Shown here piece after piece: positions 50,583 to 58,775 of a DNA stretch of 64,000 nucleotides. Source of the DNA: Clostridia bacterium (GTDB taxonomy: Bacteria > Bacillota > Clostridia > Acetivibrionales > DSM-2933); NCBI GenBank assembly GCA_026416815.1, contig JAOAEJ010000095.1:62001-126000 (forward strand), given 5' to 3'. The first letter of the stretch is position 1. Every line of letters starts with the position of its first letter. A model generated the notes under the pieces. It was not told the DNA's origin. It saw only the letters and a program-made list of their open reading frames with translations, and did no database searches. Position numbers and translations under genes: made by a program.

Positions 50583-50845
50583 AAAAACTCCCATTCCTAT
50601 AAATATATAGGGACGAGAGTATATCACGCGGTACCACCCTTATTCCCCGCTTAACGGGGCTCTTCAATGCCTTAACGCGGCGTACGGCAAACCTTTTTAT
50701 CGGTCTGCAGCTCCTAGACTGCTTCATCTGCATATAACCTGGAAACTCACACCACCCGTTTCCTCTCTTTAAAGTCCCATGCAAACTACTTCTTCTCCTC
50801 ACAGCTTTTCTATCAGACTAATAATTCATGTATAGTTTTATAATC
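50583..50845 (-). promoter_or_regulatory. T-box riboswitch of alaS
   Basis: On the minus strand the hallmark AGGGTGGTACCGCG (50627-50640) is followed by a terminator (CCCTATA...TATAGG with ACTC/GGGAGT and TTTTTT, 50583-50620). Upstream, GAAGAAGTAG resembles the AGTA region and GGTGTGAG a GNUG element of stem I, and a GCCCCGTTAAGCGGGG hairpin precedes the T-box. Uncharged tRNA-Ala should stabilise the antiterminator. The specifier codon was not located with certainty; alanine is assumed from the downstream gene. Confidence 0.93.
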
Positions 50846-50851
50846 AGTAAA

Positions 50852-50880
50852 ATTATATAAAAGTATGCTTACAGTGTCAA
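50852..50880 (-). promoter_or_regulatory. alaS T-box promoter
   Basis: On the minus strand TTGACA (50875-50880) and TATAAT (50852-50857) are both consensus and 17 bp apart. Confidence 0.9.
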
Positions 50881-50912
50881 GTTTATTCAACTTGTAATGA
50901 TATATTTCTACT

Positions 50913-51962
50913 TTAGACGATAGACTCAATAAACTTTTTAGCTATAACCTTTAGTATTGCGGTTACCGGCACCGAAATCAGCATCCCTATTATACCGAAA
51001 AATTCTCCCCCTACAATTACTGCTAGAATGGTAGTTACGGGATGGAGCCCTAACTTTCCCTCAATTATCTTAGGTGAAATGAATGCATTATCAATCTGCT
51101 GTACTATAGCAAAAACTACTGCTGCCCATAAAGCTTTAAGCGGCGATTCAAGGAGGGCTATCACTACAGCTGGAATAGCCCCAATGACAGGGCCAAAGTA
51201 GGGTATGATGTTTGCCAATCCACCTACAAGTCCCAAAACTAAGGGATATTTTACTTTAACAATCATTAAGCCTATCGTTTCAAGTATTCCTACCATAAGT
51301 GCTGTCAGCAGCTGCCCTTGAATAAAATTTGATAGTATCTGATTAATTTCCCTGCCGGTATTTACTATACCGTTTCTCCACTTTTTCGGCGCTAAGGAAA
51401 GTACCTCTTTTTTGAAAAATTCTCCGTCCTTTATAAAATAATATGCAATTATCAACGCAAGAATTAAATCAAGCATTGCTGTAGCTACCGCAGCTAGTGT
51501 TGACAGAGTTTTTTTCAATGTACCCATAGCAAACTCTTGAACTGCCCCCACCCCGTTTTGTATTTCTCTAAACAGGCTGTTCTTTACATCTGTAGGCCAC
51601 TGACTTGTTTGAATTATTGACATAAGTCTGTTAAATATCCCCTGGTACTTTGCCGTTATACTGGGAAGAGTGTTTATTAAATCCCGAACATTATTTATGA
51701 TTTCCGGTATGACATAAACTGTTATAACAACCGTCAATATCGAAAACATGAGATAAATCACCAGTATACTTACAGTACGGGGTATTCTCTTTCTCTCCAT
51801 TCTTTTTACAAGAGGATTTAATAAATAGGCTATAACAAGAGCCATCGAAAAAGGTGTAATTACCTTAAGGAGTTTATCCTTAAAGTGATATACAAACCAT
51901 ACTAGTCCTATTAAAATTAATATCGATACTATGTATACTACAATTCTCCTTTTTGTAGTCAT
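50913..51962 (-). CDS. AI-2E family transporter
   Basis: This 349-residue membrane protein belongs to the same AI-2E/UPF0118 family as the gene at 1742. Two membrane segments lie near the N-terminus (about 10-45), followed by RIPRTVSILVIYLMFSILTV, a soluble helical loop, and a C-terminal cluster with GLANIIPYFGPVIGAIPAVV and HPVTTILAVIVGGEFFGIIG, the family signature. The substrate is unknown. I use ATG 51962 behind AGAGGGAG; the frame also opens at an upstream TTG. It precedes alaS on the same strand, but alaS has its own promoter. Confidence 0.86.
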   Translation of the reverse strand: MTTKRRIVVYIVSILILIGLVWFVYHFKDKLLKVITPFSMALVIAYLLNPLVKRMERKRIPRTVSILVIYLMFSILTVVITVYVIPEIINNVRDLINTLPSITAKYQGIFNRLMSIIQTSQWPTDVKNSLFREIQNGVGAVQEFAMGTLKKTLSTLAAVATAMLDLILALIIAYYFIKDGEFFKKEVLSLAPKKWRNGIVNTGREINQILSNFIQGQLLTALMVGILETIGLMIVKVKYPLVLGLVGGLANIIPYFGPVIGAIPAVVIALLESPLKALWAAVVFAIVQQIDNAFISPKIIEGKLGLHPVTTILAVIVGGEFFGIIGMLISVPVTAILKVIAKKFIESIV

Positions 51963-51996
51963 AGGCAAACTCCCTCTTCATGAGACAATAATAACT

Positions 51997-52022
51997 AAAG
52001 ACTGGAACAGGTCCAGTCTTTC
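51997..52022. terminator. Hairpin upstream of the AI-2E gene
   Basis: AAAGACTGGA pairs with TCCAGTCTTT around ACAGG. It probably ends the small YtxH-like transcript (minus strand), although the U tract is weak (AGTTATTATT). Confidence 0.6.
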
Positions 52023-52119
52023 TGAGGATTTGAGAATATATTTTACCCAGCAAATTTGGGTGGTAACTGCTATTTATAGTTTATTACAAGAAACTAGGAT
52101 TGTAAGGTAAATAAATCCC

Positions 52120-52299
52120 TTACCTTATCATATCCATCATATCACCTATTATATGCCCGGACCTCCTTAAAAGGTTCCTACCTGTTTTCATCATTTTTCT
52201 TTTATTCTTGCTTTTCATCATATCAGGATTCATCATCATACTAACCGAAGCACCTATAATACTTCCTATAAGTAATCCTCTTGTAAATCCGCTATTCAT
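52120..52299 (-). CDS. Small YtxH-like protein
   Basis: This 59-residue protein begins MNSGFTRGLLIGSIIGASVS, a short glycine-containing hydrophobic helix, and continues with a Met- and Lys-rich part (MMKSKNKRKMMKTGRNLLRR) and an amphipathic end. The layout resembles YtxH-type small stress proteins. GAAAGGGGTGATATT before the ATG is a good ribosome binding site. It is too short for many gene finders. Confidence 0.7.
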   Translation of the reverse strand: MNSGFTRGLLIGSIIGASVSMMMNPDMMKSKNKRKMMKTGRNLLRRSGHIIGDMMDMIR

Positions 52300-52329
52300 A
52301 ATATCACCCCTTTCCGCTTGTAAATACAG

Positions 52330-52437
52330 TCCTAGTGCATTTTAACATTACAAAATTCTATTGATTCTAATGTTAAAATGCACTTCCTTGATTGTTGTCC
52401 CTTGCTGCTAGAAACGAATTCTGTTACAAGGCACTAG
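52330..52437. repeat. Type B two-hairpin element, copy 3
   Basis: Reads TAGTGCATTTTAACATTAC and ends GGCACTAG, giving terminal inverted repeats TAGTGC/GCACTA. Hairpin 1 pairs TTTTAACATT with AATGTTAAAA; hairpin 2 pairs CCTTG with CAAGG. It is the best preserved of three copies. Confidence 0.82.
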
Positions 52438-52450
52438 TTTTTAGTCACCG

Positions 52451-52984
52451 TCATTCACCTAACAGTTTCTTTTTTAATCCTCCTCCAGTGCTTATCATCT
52501 CATCCACAGCTTCTTTATCTACGAGAATGTTGTCCTCGCCGAACTCAACTTTACCAAACAGTGGCAGTATATTTCTCCCCTGCACTATATCATAGAGAAG
52601 CCCATCAGAAATCTCCACACCTTCTATGGTCCCGGTTTTGTAATCAAACAAGACATCCTTGACTATACCAAGGTCCTCTCCGGATTTAGTGTATATTTTA
52701 AGTCCTTTTATTTCACCTTTACCGTTCAGGTCATCGATTTTTTTTGCTTTCTTGACGCTTACCGCACAAGAACAGTCACTGACCACCAAGGCGTCTTTAC
52801 CGAGATTCAGTACATCTTTTAACAGAACTACTTTGCTGCTTATCTGACAACCTTTTCGCTCAAGTAAAAATGCTTTTACCTCTTTTGTCCGTGGACAAAA
52901 AATTACTTCGTTTACTATTCCGATTTTTCTACCATCGTTAACACATATAACAGGTAATCCGACAACCTCACTGTATCGTTCCAA
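52451..52984 (-). CDS. PRC-barrel domain protein
   Basis: This protein of about 177 residues contains two PRC-barrel units, the first near residues 1-70 (VVGLPVICVNDGRKIGIVNE) and the second near 95-165 (KIYTKSGEDLGIVKDVLFDY). Such barrels bind RNA or protein partners, as in RimM, or sit in photosynthetic and sporulation proteins (YlmC/YmxH-like). The longest frame opens at GTG 53020; AAAGGAAG 10 bases before TTG 52984 suggests that the latter is the start. It stands alone. Confidence 0.8.
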   Translation of the reverse strand: MERYSEVVGLPVICVNDGRKIGIVNEVIFCPRTKEVKAFLLERKGCQISSKVVLLKDVLNLGKDALVVSDCSCAVSVKKAKKIDDLNGKGEIKGLKIYTKSGEDLGIVKDVLFDYKTGTIEGVEISDGLLYDIVQGRNILPLFGKVEFGEDNILVDKEAVDEMISTGGGLKKKLLGE

Positions 52985-53198
52985 TACCACCACTTCCTTT
53001 ACTATTAAAGTTGATGGCACTTCTACATTTTTATATGATTATTATTGCTTTGTTTTCAACAAAAAATTCACTTTAAATCATTTGACTAATATTACATCAT
53101 AATGTAAAATTTAAGTATCAATTTTACCGGCTTATATGCTCAAAGGCGCTTTAATTCTTGTTTTTAGAGTAAATCATTTTAATATGTGAGGTGTAATA

Positions 53199-54575
53199 AT
53201 GGTAGACAAAATGCCATTTAAGGTAGATAAAGAATTGGGTATTCAAATCCCCGAAATATTATTACCGTCGAAAAATATCGACATGGAAAAATGGGCAGTG
53301 GTCGCGTGTGACCAATATACTTCCCAACCTGAATACTGGACAGATGTTGCAAAGCGTGTGGGTACTTCCTCATCAACTCTTCATATGGTTTTCCCTGAAG
53401 TTTATCTTGAAGATGGTGATGAAGAAGAAAGGATATCTCAAATCAACAGCACTATGCGCAGTTATCTGAATGACAATACCCTGTCGGCTCAGAAACCGGG
53501 ATTTATTTTTATTGATAGAAAGACAACTCACGCCGATTCGAGAAAAGGGCTCATTATGGCAATCGACTTGGAAAAGTATGATTATAATAAGGGTTCACAA
53601 ACACTGGTGAGAGCAACGGAAGGAACTGTTATAGAAAGGCTTCCTCCCCGTATTAAAATAAGGGAAAAGGCCTCGGTGGAGTCACCCCATGTCATGGTAT
53701 TGATAGATGACCCTGATAAAACAGTAATTGAGCCTATTGCTAAAAAAACGGACAGCCTTGAAAAACTCTACGATTTTGATCTTATGATGAGTGGAGGCCA
53801 CATTAAAGGCTATAAGATTGACGATGAAGAAACACTTACAAGTATTTTAAATGCAATAAGAAGACTTGCAGATAAGGATGTTTTCACTTCCAAATATGGT
53901 GTAGGATCGGACAAGGGTGTACTTCTATTTGCCGTAGGTGACGGAAATCACTCGCTAGCCTCAGCGAAAGGGCATTGGGAAAACGTAAAGAGAACCCTAA
54001 TTGATGAAGAAATACTCCATCACCCTGCCAGGTTTGCATTGGTAGAAGTAGTTAACGTACATGATGACGGTTTATCCTTTGAGCCTATTCATAGGGTAGT
54101 ATTCAACTTAGATTGCAAACACCTTTTGGATAATTTAGTCGAACATTTTAATGGCCTGGGCTCTAAAGCCTCATACAAGTTATTTTCTTCAAAAGCATGT
54201 ATGGAAGCTGAAACCGACGAGTTAAGGATAAATAAAAACCTTCATGTAATTCCTTTTATTACAAGCGACAGTTTTGGTGTTATAAGCGTAGAAAACCCTA
54301 AATCCAACCTCGAAGTAGGAACACTGCAATCTTACTTGGACAAATATATGGCTAATAATACCGAGGTAAAAATCGACTATATTCATGGAGAAGACGTAGT
54401 ATCGGCCTTAGGATCTAAAGAAGGAAATATAGGCTTTTACCTGCCTCCAATGGATAAACACGATCTTTTTAAGACAGTAATCCTTGATGGGGTTCTTCCT
54501 AGAAAAACCTTCTCTATGGGTGAAGCAGAAGAAAAAAGGTTTTATCTTGAATGCAGAAAAATTTGTAAAGATTAA
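53199..54575 (+). CDS. DUF1015 family protein
   Basis: This 458-residue cytoplasmic protein matches the DUF1015 family: WAVVACDQYTSQPEYW near the N-terminus, RKGLIMAIDLEKYDY, VLLFAVGDGNHSLASAKGHW and IDYIHGEDVV. The GDGNHS block with His suggests a hydrolase- or kinase-like site; a link to serine metabolism is proposed for relatives since they neighbour serA, as here after an intervening pair of genes. The ATG follows GTGAGGTGTAATA. A strong terminator follows. Confidence 0.86.
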   Translation: MVDKMPFKVDKELGIQIPEILLPSKNIDMEKWAVVACDQYTSQPEYWTDVAKRVGTSSSTLHMVFPEVYLEDGDEEERISQINSTMRSYLNDNTLSAQKPGFIFIDRKTTHADSRKGLIMAIDLEKYDYNKGSQTLVRATEGTVIERLPPRIKIREKASVESPHVMVLIDDPDKTVIEPIAKKTDSLEKLYDFDLMMSGGHIKGYKIDDEETLTSILNAIRRLADKDVFTSKYGVGSDKGVLLFAVGDGNHSLASAKGHWENVKRTLIDEEILHHPARFALVEVVNVHDDGLSFEPIHRVVFNLDCKHLLDNLVEHFNGLGSKASYKLFSSKACMEAETDELRINKNLHVIPFITSDSFGVISVENPKSNLEVGTLQSYLDKYMANNTEVKIDYIHGEDVVSALGSKEGNIGFYLPPMDKHDLFKTVILDGVLPRKTFSMGEAEEKRFYLECRKICKD

Positions 54576-54589
54576 TTGCGATTATATAA

Positions 54590-54638
54590 AAAGAACTACT
54601 GCCCTTTAATATTTATTTTGGGGCAGTAGTTCTTTTTT
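54590..54638 (+). terminator. Terminator of the DUF1015 gene
   Basis: AAAGAACTACTGCCC pairs with GGGGCAGTAGTTCTTT around an AT-rich loop and is followed by TTT. Confidence 0.88.
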
Positions 54639-54781
54639 ATGTGGCATACCGAATGCGTTATTTCCCCCACATCTTAGTATTTATTTTCTCCAAAATTCAA
54701 TATTTTACATTTAATATCAACAAACTTTGTTGCAGTCTAAACTGATTATTTGTAAACATTGACAATCTTGTAAATCTTATA

Positions 54782-54842
54782 TAGACACACTCTATTATTG
54801 GCATTATAATACAGCATGTAGTTCAAAAACGCAATCGATTGC
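54782..54842 (+). promoter_or_regulatory. Promoter with LacI-type operator upstream of the CBM21 gene
   Basis: TAGACA (54782-54787) and TATAAT (54805-54810) are 17 bp apart. The perfect palindrome GCAATCGATTGC (54831-54842) lies just after the predicted start of transcription. Palindromes with central CG and GCAA arms are typical of LacI-family regulators of maltose/starch use. No such regulator is in this window. Confidence 0.6.
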
Positions 54843-54986
54843 AAAAATTACATGCACCTGCAAAACAATTTATCTCTAGAGTATGCAGGGCACAACATCA
54901 GGTAAATACATTATAGATATATACTAATTTGATATGTTTGTGTTAATAAGTGCCAGTATAATATTCATTTATAGGGGGAATAACTC

Positions 54987-55805
54987 ATGTCGAAATTTAT
55001 TAACGTAAAAAAAATCACGCTATGGACTTTAATGTTCGCAATCACTTTAGTATCATTTTTAGCCGTGCCGGATAACACTTCAGCAGCTATGACTTCAAAA
55101 GTAAAGCTGCTATATGCAAGGGAAGGATCAAGTAATTATAATCTCTTTGCCTACGGATACGTTCAGGCTGAACTAGCAGCCAACTGCAAGGTTACAGTAC
55201 GCTACACCTGTGATTCCGGTCCCGAAGCCGGTGTATGGAAAGATACAGTTGCTACATACGTTGGACCTACATACGGAAATTATGGAGCATGGCGTTTTGA
55301 AACCCAGGGAGTTCCGGATCCGATGATTAGCTATGTTAAGCAGGGAGTTAATTTCCGCTTTGCTGTAAAGTATGAAGTCGATGGGCAGACTTATTGGGAT
55401 AACAACAACGGTGCCGACTATTACTTAAGTGCAGGCTACACTGCAAAATACCCCAGAATGATTCTTTCTGAAAGTGTTGTAGCATTAAATTATGCTAACG
55501 GATTTAAAAACACCGACTCAACCTTCATTGGCACCATATACCTTAAAAATTTGGGTTATGATAAAGTTGTAAAAGTAGTATACTCATATGATAACTGGGT
55601 TACTACAAAGGAATGCACCGCAACTTATCAAGCTAATGTTGGCAACAACACTGAATCATGGACTTTTCAGGGGTCAGTTCCTACACAAGCTACTGAAGTT
55701 AAATTCGCCATAGCCTATACGGTAAATGGTGTCACCTACTGGGATAACAACTTCAATTCTAACTATACACTAAGCATTCCCGGTTCACTTCCCATTTTCA
55801 ATTAA
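54987..55805 (+). CDS. Secreted protein with two CBM21-type starch-binding domains
   Basis: This 272-residue protein has a signal peptide (hydrophobic core TLWTLMFAITLVSFLAVP, cleavage after SAA near residue 34) and two CBM21-like domains, about 38-148 and 158-267. Each has the family order: KVTVRYTCDSG or KVVYSYDNWVTT, a W-F strand, FAVKYEVDGQTYWDNNN or FAIAYTVNGVTYWDNNF, and a final NYxLS. CBM21 domains bind starch or glycogen. No catalytic domain is present, so it may hold substrate or pair with other enzymes. Site AGGGGGAATAACTC before the ATG. Confidence 0.85.
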   Translation: MSKFINVKKITLWTLMFAITLVSFLAVPDNTSAAMTSKVKLLYAREGSSNYNLFAYGYVQAELAANCKVTVRYTCDSGPEAGVWKDTVATYVGPTYGNYGAWRFETQGVPDPMISYVKQGVNFRFAVKYEVDGQTYWDNNNGADYYLSAGYTAKYPRMILSESVVALNYANGFKNTDSTFIGTIYLKNLGYDKVVKVVYSYDNWVTTKECTATYQANVGNNTESWTFQGSVPTQATEVKFAIAYTVNGVTYWDNNFNSNYTLSIPGSLPIFN

Positions 55806-55853
55806 GGATAAATTATATCTAAATGTTATAAAACTAACTCTAGCATAATAAAA

Positions 55854-55889
55854 TAAGCCTGTAAGGAATATTTTTCCCTACAGGCTTTT
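55854..55889 (+). terminator. Terminator of the first CBM21 gene
   Basis: AAGCCTGTA pairs with TACAGGCTT around an AT-rich loop, followed by TTG; the surrounding T run completes a terminator. Confidence 0.8.
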
Positions 55890-56264
55890 GTTGCTCCTGT
55901 TTACAATTTGATTATGCTATAAGACGGACATACCTAAAAAGTTGTTTTTGTGTACTCATTAATAATAGAAGTATATATAAGTCCACTATAACTTTTTATT
56001 ATGATATTTTATAAATTGCACGAATTGGTGCAACCTGATAAAACCTAGGGTTTATAAACTTAGAAATTAATCCATTTAGTCCATTTACAAATTTTTAATT
56101 CTGTGGTACTGTTAAAATGAGAGTTTATATTATACCCTGTATAATTTTTGATAAACGCACTATCAGGTTTAATCAGTTCTACCAGGGTCTGCAATAGTCT
56201 ACTCAAAGGCTTTGTATCGTAAAAAGTTTTCTTATAATCCATCAACTACTTAGGGGGGATTCTT
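55890..56264. other. Upstream region of the second CBM21 gene
   Basis: It contains the inverted repeat TTGCAC-GAATTG-GTGCAA (56016-56033), a possible operator unlike the one upstream of the first gene. A minus-strand open frame of 61 codons (56060-56245) has no recognisable family and is not called. No clear promoter was found. Confidence 0.45.
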
Positions 56265-57044
56265 ATGTCTTTTGCGTCAGCGTCTTATGCGCACAACGCA
56301 GATAATTCTAAGGTAAGGCTACTATATGCTAGGGGTGCGCAAAAATGCAGCAGTGATTCTCACAACCTTTTGGTATGTGGATATATAGAGGCTGAAAATG
56401 CCCCAAACTGCAAAGTAAGCGTACACAATATGTATAACTTCGGAATTAACTACGGTGAATGGAAGAGTTCAACTGCTACTTATGTAGGCCCATCATCTCA
56501 AGATAACTACGGAATATGGTATTTTGAGACCGAAAAAGTACCAAACCCCATAATGTATAGCTCCGATTTCAAAACAGGAGTTAACTTTGAGTTTGCTATT
56601 AAGTATGAGGCAAACAGCCAAACATATTGGGATAATAACAACTGGAGTAACTATCGACTAAGCGTTGGCTACACAGCAGAGCACCCTGGTCTTATCCTTA
56701 ACGGCAGCAGCGTTGTTTTGCATTATGCCGATTGCTGGCAAAGGGATAACAAGACCTACTTCAGGGGATCAATCAAACTTAGAAATCTTTCCTATGATAA
56801 ATCTGTTAAGGTTGTATATACAACAGACAACTGGGCAACCACAAAAGAATGCTGTGCGGTTTATGAAAGGGATTACTGGAGTACTCTGGAATCCTGGATA
56901 TTCCTCATAGATGCACCGGTTGATACCAAAGAAATCAAGTTTGCTATAGCTTATACCGCTAGCGGTACTACTCACTGGGATAATAACTTCCGTGCAAATT
57001 ACACCCTTAGTGTACCGGGAAGTTACCCCTCAAGTTCGCTTTAA
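56265..57044 (+). CDS. CBM21-type starch-binding protein lacking a signal peptide
   Basis: This 259-residue paralogue of the preceding gene has two CBM21-like domains (about 15-132 and 142-255) with WKSSTATYVGPS, FAIKYEANSQTYWDNNN and FAIAYTASGTTHWDNNF. It starts MSFASASYAHNADNSK: the stretch ASASYA looks like the end of a signal peptide, but the basic and hydrophobic parts are missing. TTAGGGGGGATTCTT lies right before the ATG, so the start is genuine as it stands. A deletion probably removed the signal core, and the product may stay in the cytoplasm. Codon use is normal and no stop interrupts it. Confidence 0.78.
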   Translation: MSFASASYAHNADNSKVRLLYARGAQKCSSDSHNLLVCGYIEAENAPNCKVSVHNMYNFGINYGEWKSSTATYVGPSSQDNYGIWYFETEKVPNPIMYSSDFKTGVNFEFAIKYEANSQTYWDNNNWSNYRLSVGYTAEHPGLILNGSSVVLHYADCWQRDNKTYFRGSIKLRNLSYDKSVKVVYTTDNWATTKECCAVYERDYWSTLESWIFLIDAPVDTKEIKFAIAYTASGTTHWDNNFRANYTLSVPGSYPSSSL

Positions 57045-57062
57045 AGTATTTTCCTTTATTAC

Positions 57063-57093
57063 AAAGGCCCTGGTGTTTACACTCAGGGCCTTT
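57063..57093. terminator. Bidirectional terminator between CBM21 gene 2 and serA
   Basis: AAAGGCCCTG pairs with CAGGGCCTTT around GTGTTTACACT. It ends both convergent units. Confidence 0.88.
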
Positions 57094-57106
57094 CATTATG
57101 CCAGAA

Positions 57107-58714
57107 TTAGAATTTCATCATTGTTGCTTTGAGCAAGCCATCTATGTTTTTTAAGAGCTGTAATACTTCATTGCTTACTTCTCCGTCTACACTTACAAAA
57201 GCTACAGCCTTGTCACCTTTCCTGTTTCTACTCCATTGCATTGCTGCGATGTTGATGTCGCTTGCCCCAAGAATTGTCCCTATCTGACCGATTATACCCG
57301 GCTTATCTACATTCTGGATGGCAATAACATAAGGCGTAGGTTCAAAATCGAGTTTATATCCAAAGAAATCTACTATTCTTATTTCCTCTTTTGCAAACAC
57401 CGTTCCCGATACATGGAGCTCTTTTGTCTTGGTGTGGAATTTGACGGTAATTAGGTTTGTGTATTTATCAAGGTGGGTACTCTTGCTTTCTACAAGCTCT
57501 ATACCCATACTTTTTGCTATAAGCTCTGCATTTACATAGTTTACCTTTTCCTTGTTTATTACATCAAGGAAACCTTTGAGAACCGAAAGAGATATAACTC
57601 CGGTTTCTGCTTCTGCCAAATCACCGCTGTAAACAATCTCTATCTTCTGTACAGTCTCCTTTTCCGCCTGATAATATATCTTACCAAGAGTCTCAGCAAG
57701 GTCAAGATACGGTCTTAGCTCATTTAAACTGGTTCCCTTTAATGCAGGCATATTGACAGCTGCTACCATTTCACCCTTCAATGCGTCAGCTACCAGCTTG
57801 GTTACCGCTGTACCTACGTTGTAGTTTGCCTCTGCAGTAGATGCCCCCAGGTGAGGTGTTATTATTACATTATCAAGTTCAAGAAGCGGGTTGGTATAAT
57901 CCTGCTCTTCAGGCTTTTTATCGTAGTTTGGCTCCGGCTCCAGAACATCTATACCGGCTCCTGCCACATGTCCTTCAACAATTGCCTTGTAGAGTGCTTT
58001 TTCATTCACCAGCCCTCCCCTTGCAGCATTGACTATCCTTACACCTTTTTTACACATGCTCAGTTCTTTTTCACCCAACATGCCGTATGTTTCAGATGTC
58101 TTAGGCGTATGCAAGGTGATAAGGTCAGACTGCCTCAGCAATTCTTCCAGTGTCTCACACTTCTCTACACCTAGCTTTTTGAAGCGCTCGTCGGTTATAT
58201 ACGGGTCGTAGGCTACCACCTTCATGTTACAGCCTTGAAGTTTTCTGGCAACAATAGAACCAATCCTGCCAAGACCTATGATACCTACTGTTTTTTCATC
58301 AAGCTCATTTCCATTGAATTTACTTCTTCTATAATCCTTATTGTGCTTACCCGACCAATGGGCCTGCGGTATGTTCCTGAATATACAGAATGCAAGTCCT
58401 ATAGCAAGCTCGGCCGCCGCCATTATATTACTTTCAGGAGTGTTTACAACTATTATTCCCCTCTTTGTACATGCGTTTACATCTATGTTATCTATACCGT
58501 TTCCGGCTCTACCTGCTACTTTAAGGTTTTTACCTCTTTGGAGCAGTTCTTCGTTAACCTTCGTAACGCTTCTTACTATAATTGCATCATAGTTTTCTAT
58601 TATTTCAAGCAGTTCAGCGTGGGGAATACCAAACTTTATATCAACATCAAAGCCGTTTTCTTTCAAATAATTTATACCTTCATCGGCAATACGCTCGGTA
58701 ACTATTATTTTCAT
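57107..58714 (-). CDS. serA: D-3-phosphoglycerate dehydrogenase
   Basis: This 535-residue enzyme makes 3-phosphohydroxypyruvate for serine synthesis. It has the D-isomer hydroxyacid dehydrogenase core: VAGRAGNGIDNIDV, the NAD loop TVGIIGLGRIGSIVARKL, catalytic Arg in VNAARGGLVNE, Glu in DVLEPEP and His in ITPHLGASTAEA. An intervening domain (320-450) and a C-terminal ACT domain (YVIAIQNVDKPGIIGQIGTI) make it the long type, usually serine-inhibited. It follows the aminotransferase gene by 61 bases on the same strand, so both lie under the glycine riboswitch. Confidence 0.96.
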   Translation of the reverse strand: MKIIVTERIADEGINYLKENGFDVDIKFGIPHAELLEIIENYDAIIVRSVTKVNEELLQRGKNLKVAGRAGNGIDNIDVNACTKRGIIVVNTPESNIMAAAELAIGLAFCIFRNIPQAHWSGKHNKDYRRSKFNGNELDEKTVGIIGLGRIGSIVARKLQGCNMKVVAYDPYITDERFKKLGVEKCETLEELLRQSDLITLHTPKTSETYGMLGEKELSMCKKGVRIVNAARGGLVNEKALYKAIVEGHVAGAGIDVLEPEPNYDKKPEEQDYTNPLLELDNVIITPHLGASTAEANYNVGTAVTKLVADALKGEMVAAVNMPALKGTSLNELRPYLDLAETLGKIYYQAEKETVQKIEIVYSGDLAEAETGVISLSVLKGFLDVINKEKVNYVNAELIAKSMGIELVESKSTHLDKYTNLITVKFHTKTKELHVSGTVFAKEEIRIVDFFGYKLDFEPTPYVIAIQNVDKPGIIGQIGTILGASDINIAAMQWSRNRKGDKAVAFVSVDGEVSNEVLQLLKNIDGLLKATMMKF

Positions 58715-58775
58715 TAATACATACCCCTCTTCAAATTCTGTTTAACCAACTTTATTAATGTTATTAGCGTTTTTA

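Noticed and set aside
50583..50845. Open frame of 76 codons (50572-50802) on the minus strand
   Set aside because: It lies wholly within the T-box leader, which explains the sequence.
56060..56245. Minus-strand open frame of 61 codons
   Set aside because: Starts beside the second CBM21 gene's ribosome binding site on the other strand and matches no family I know; kept only as a note.
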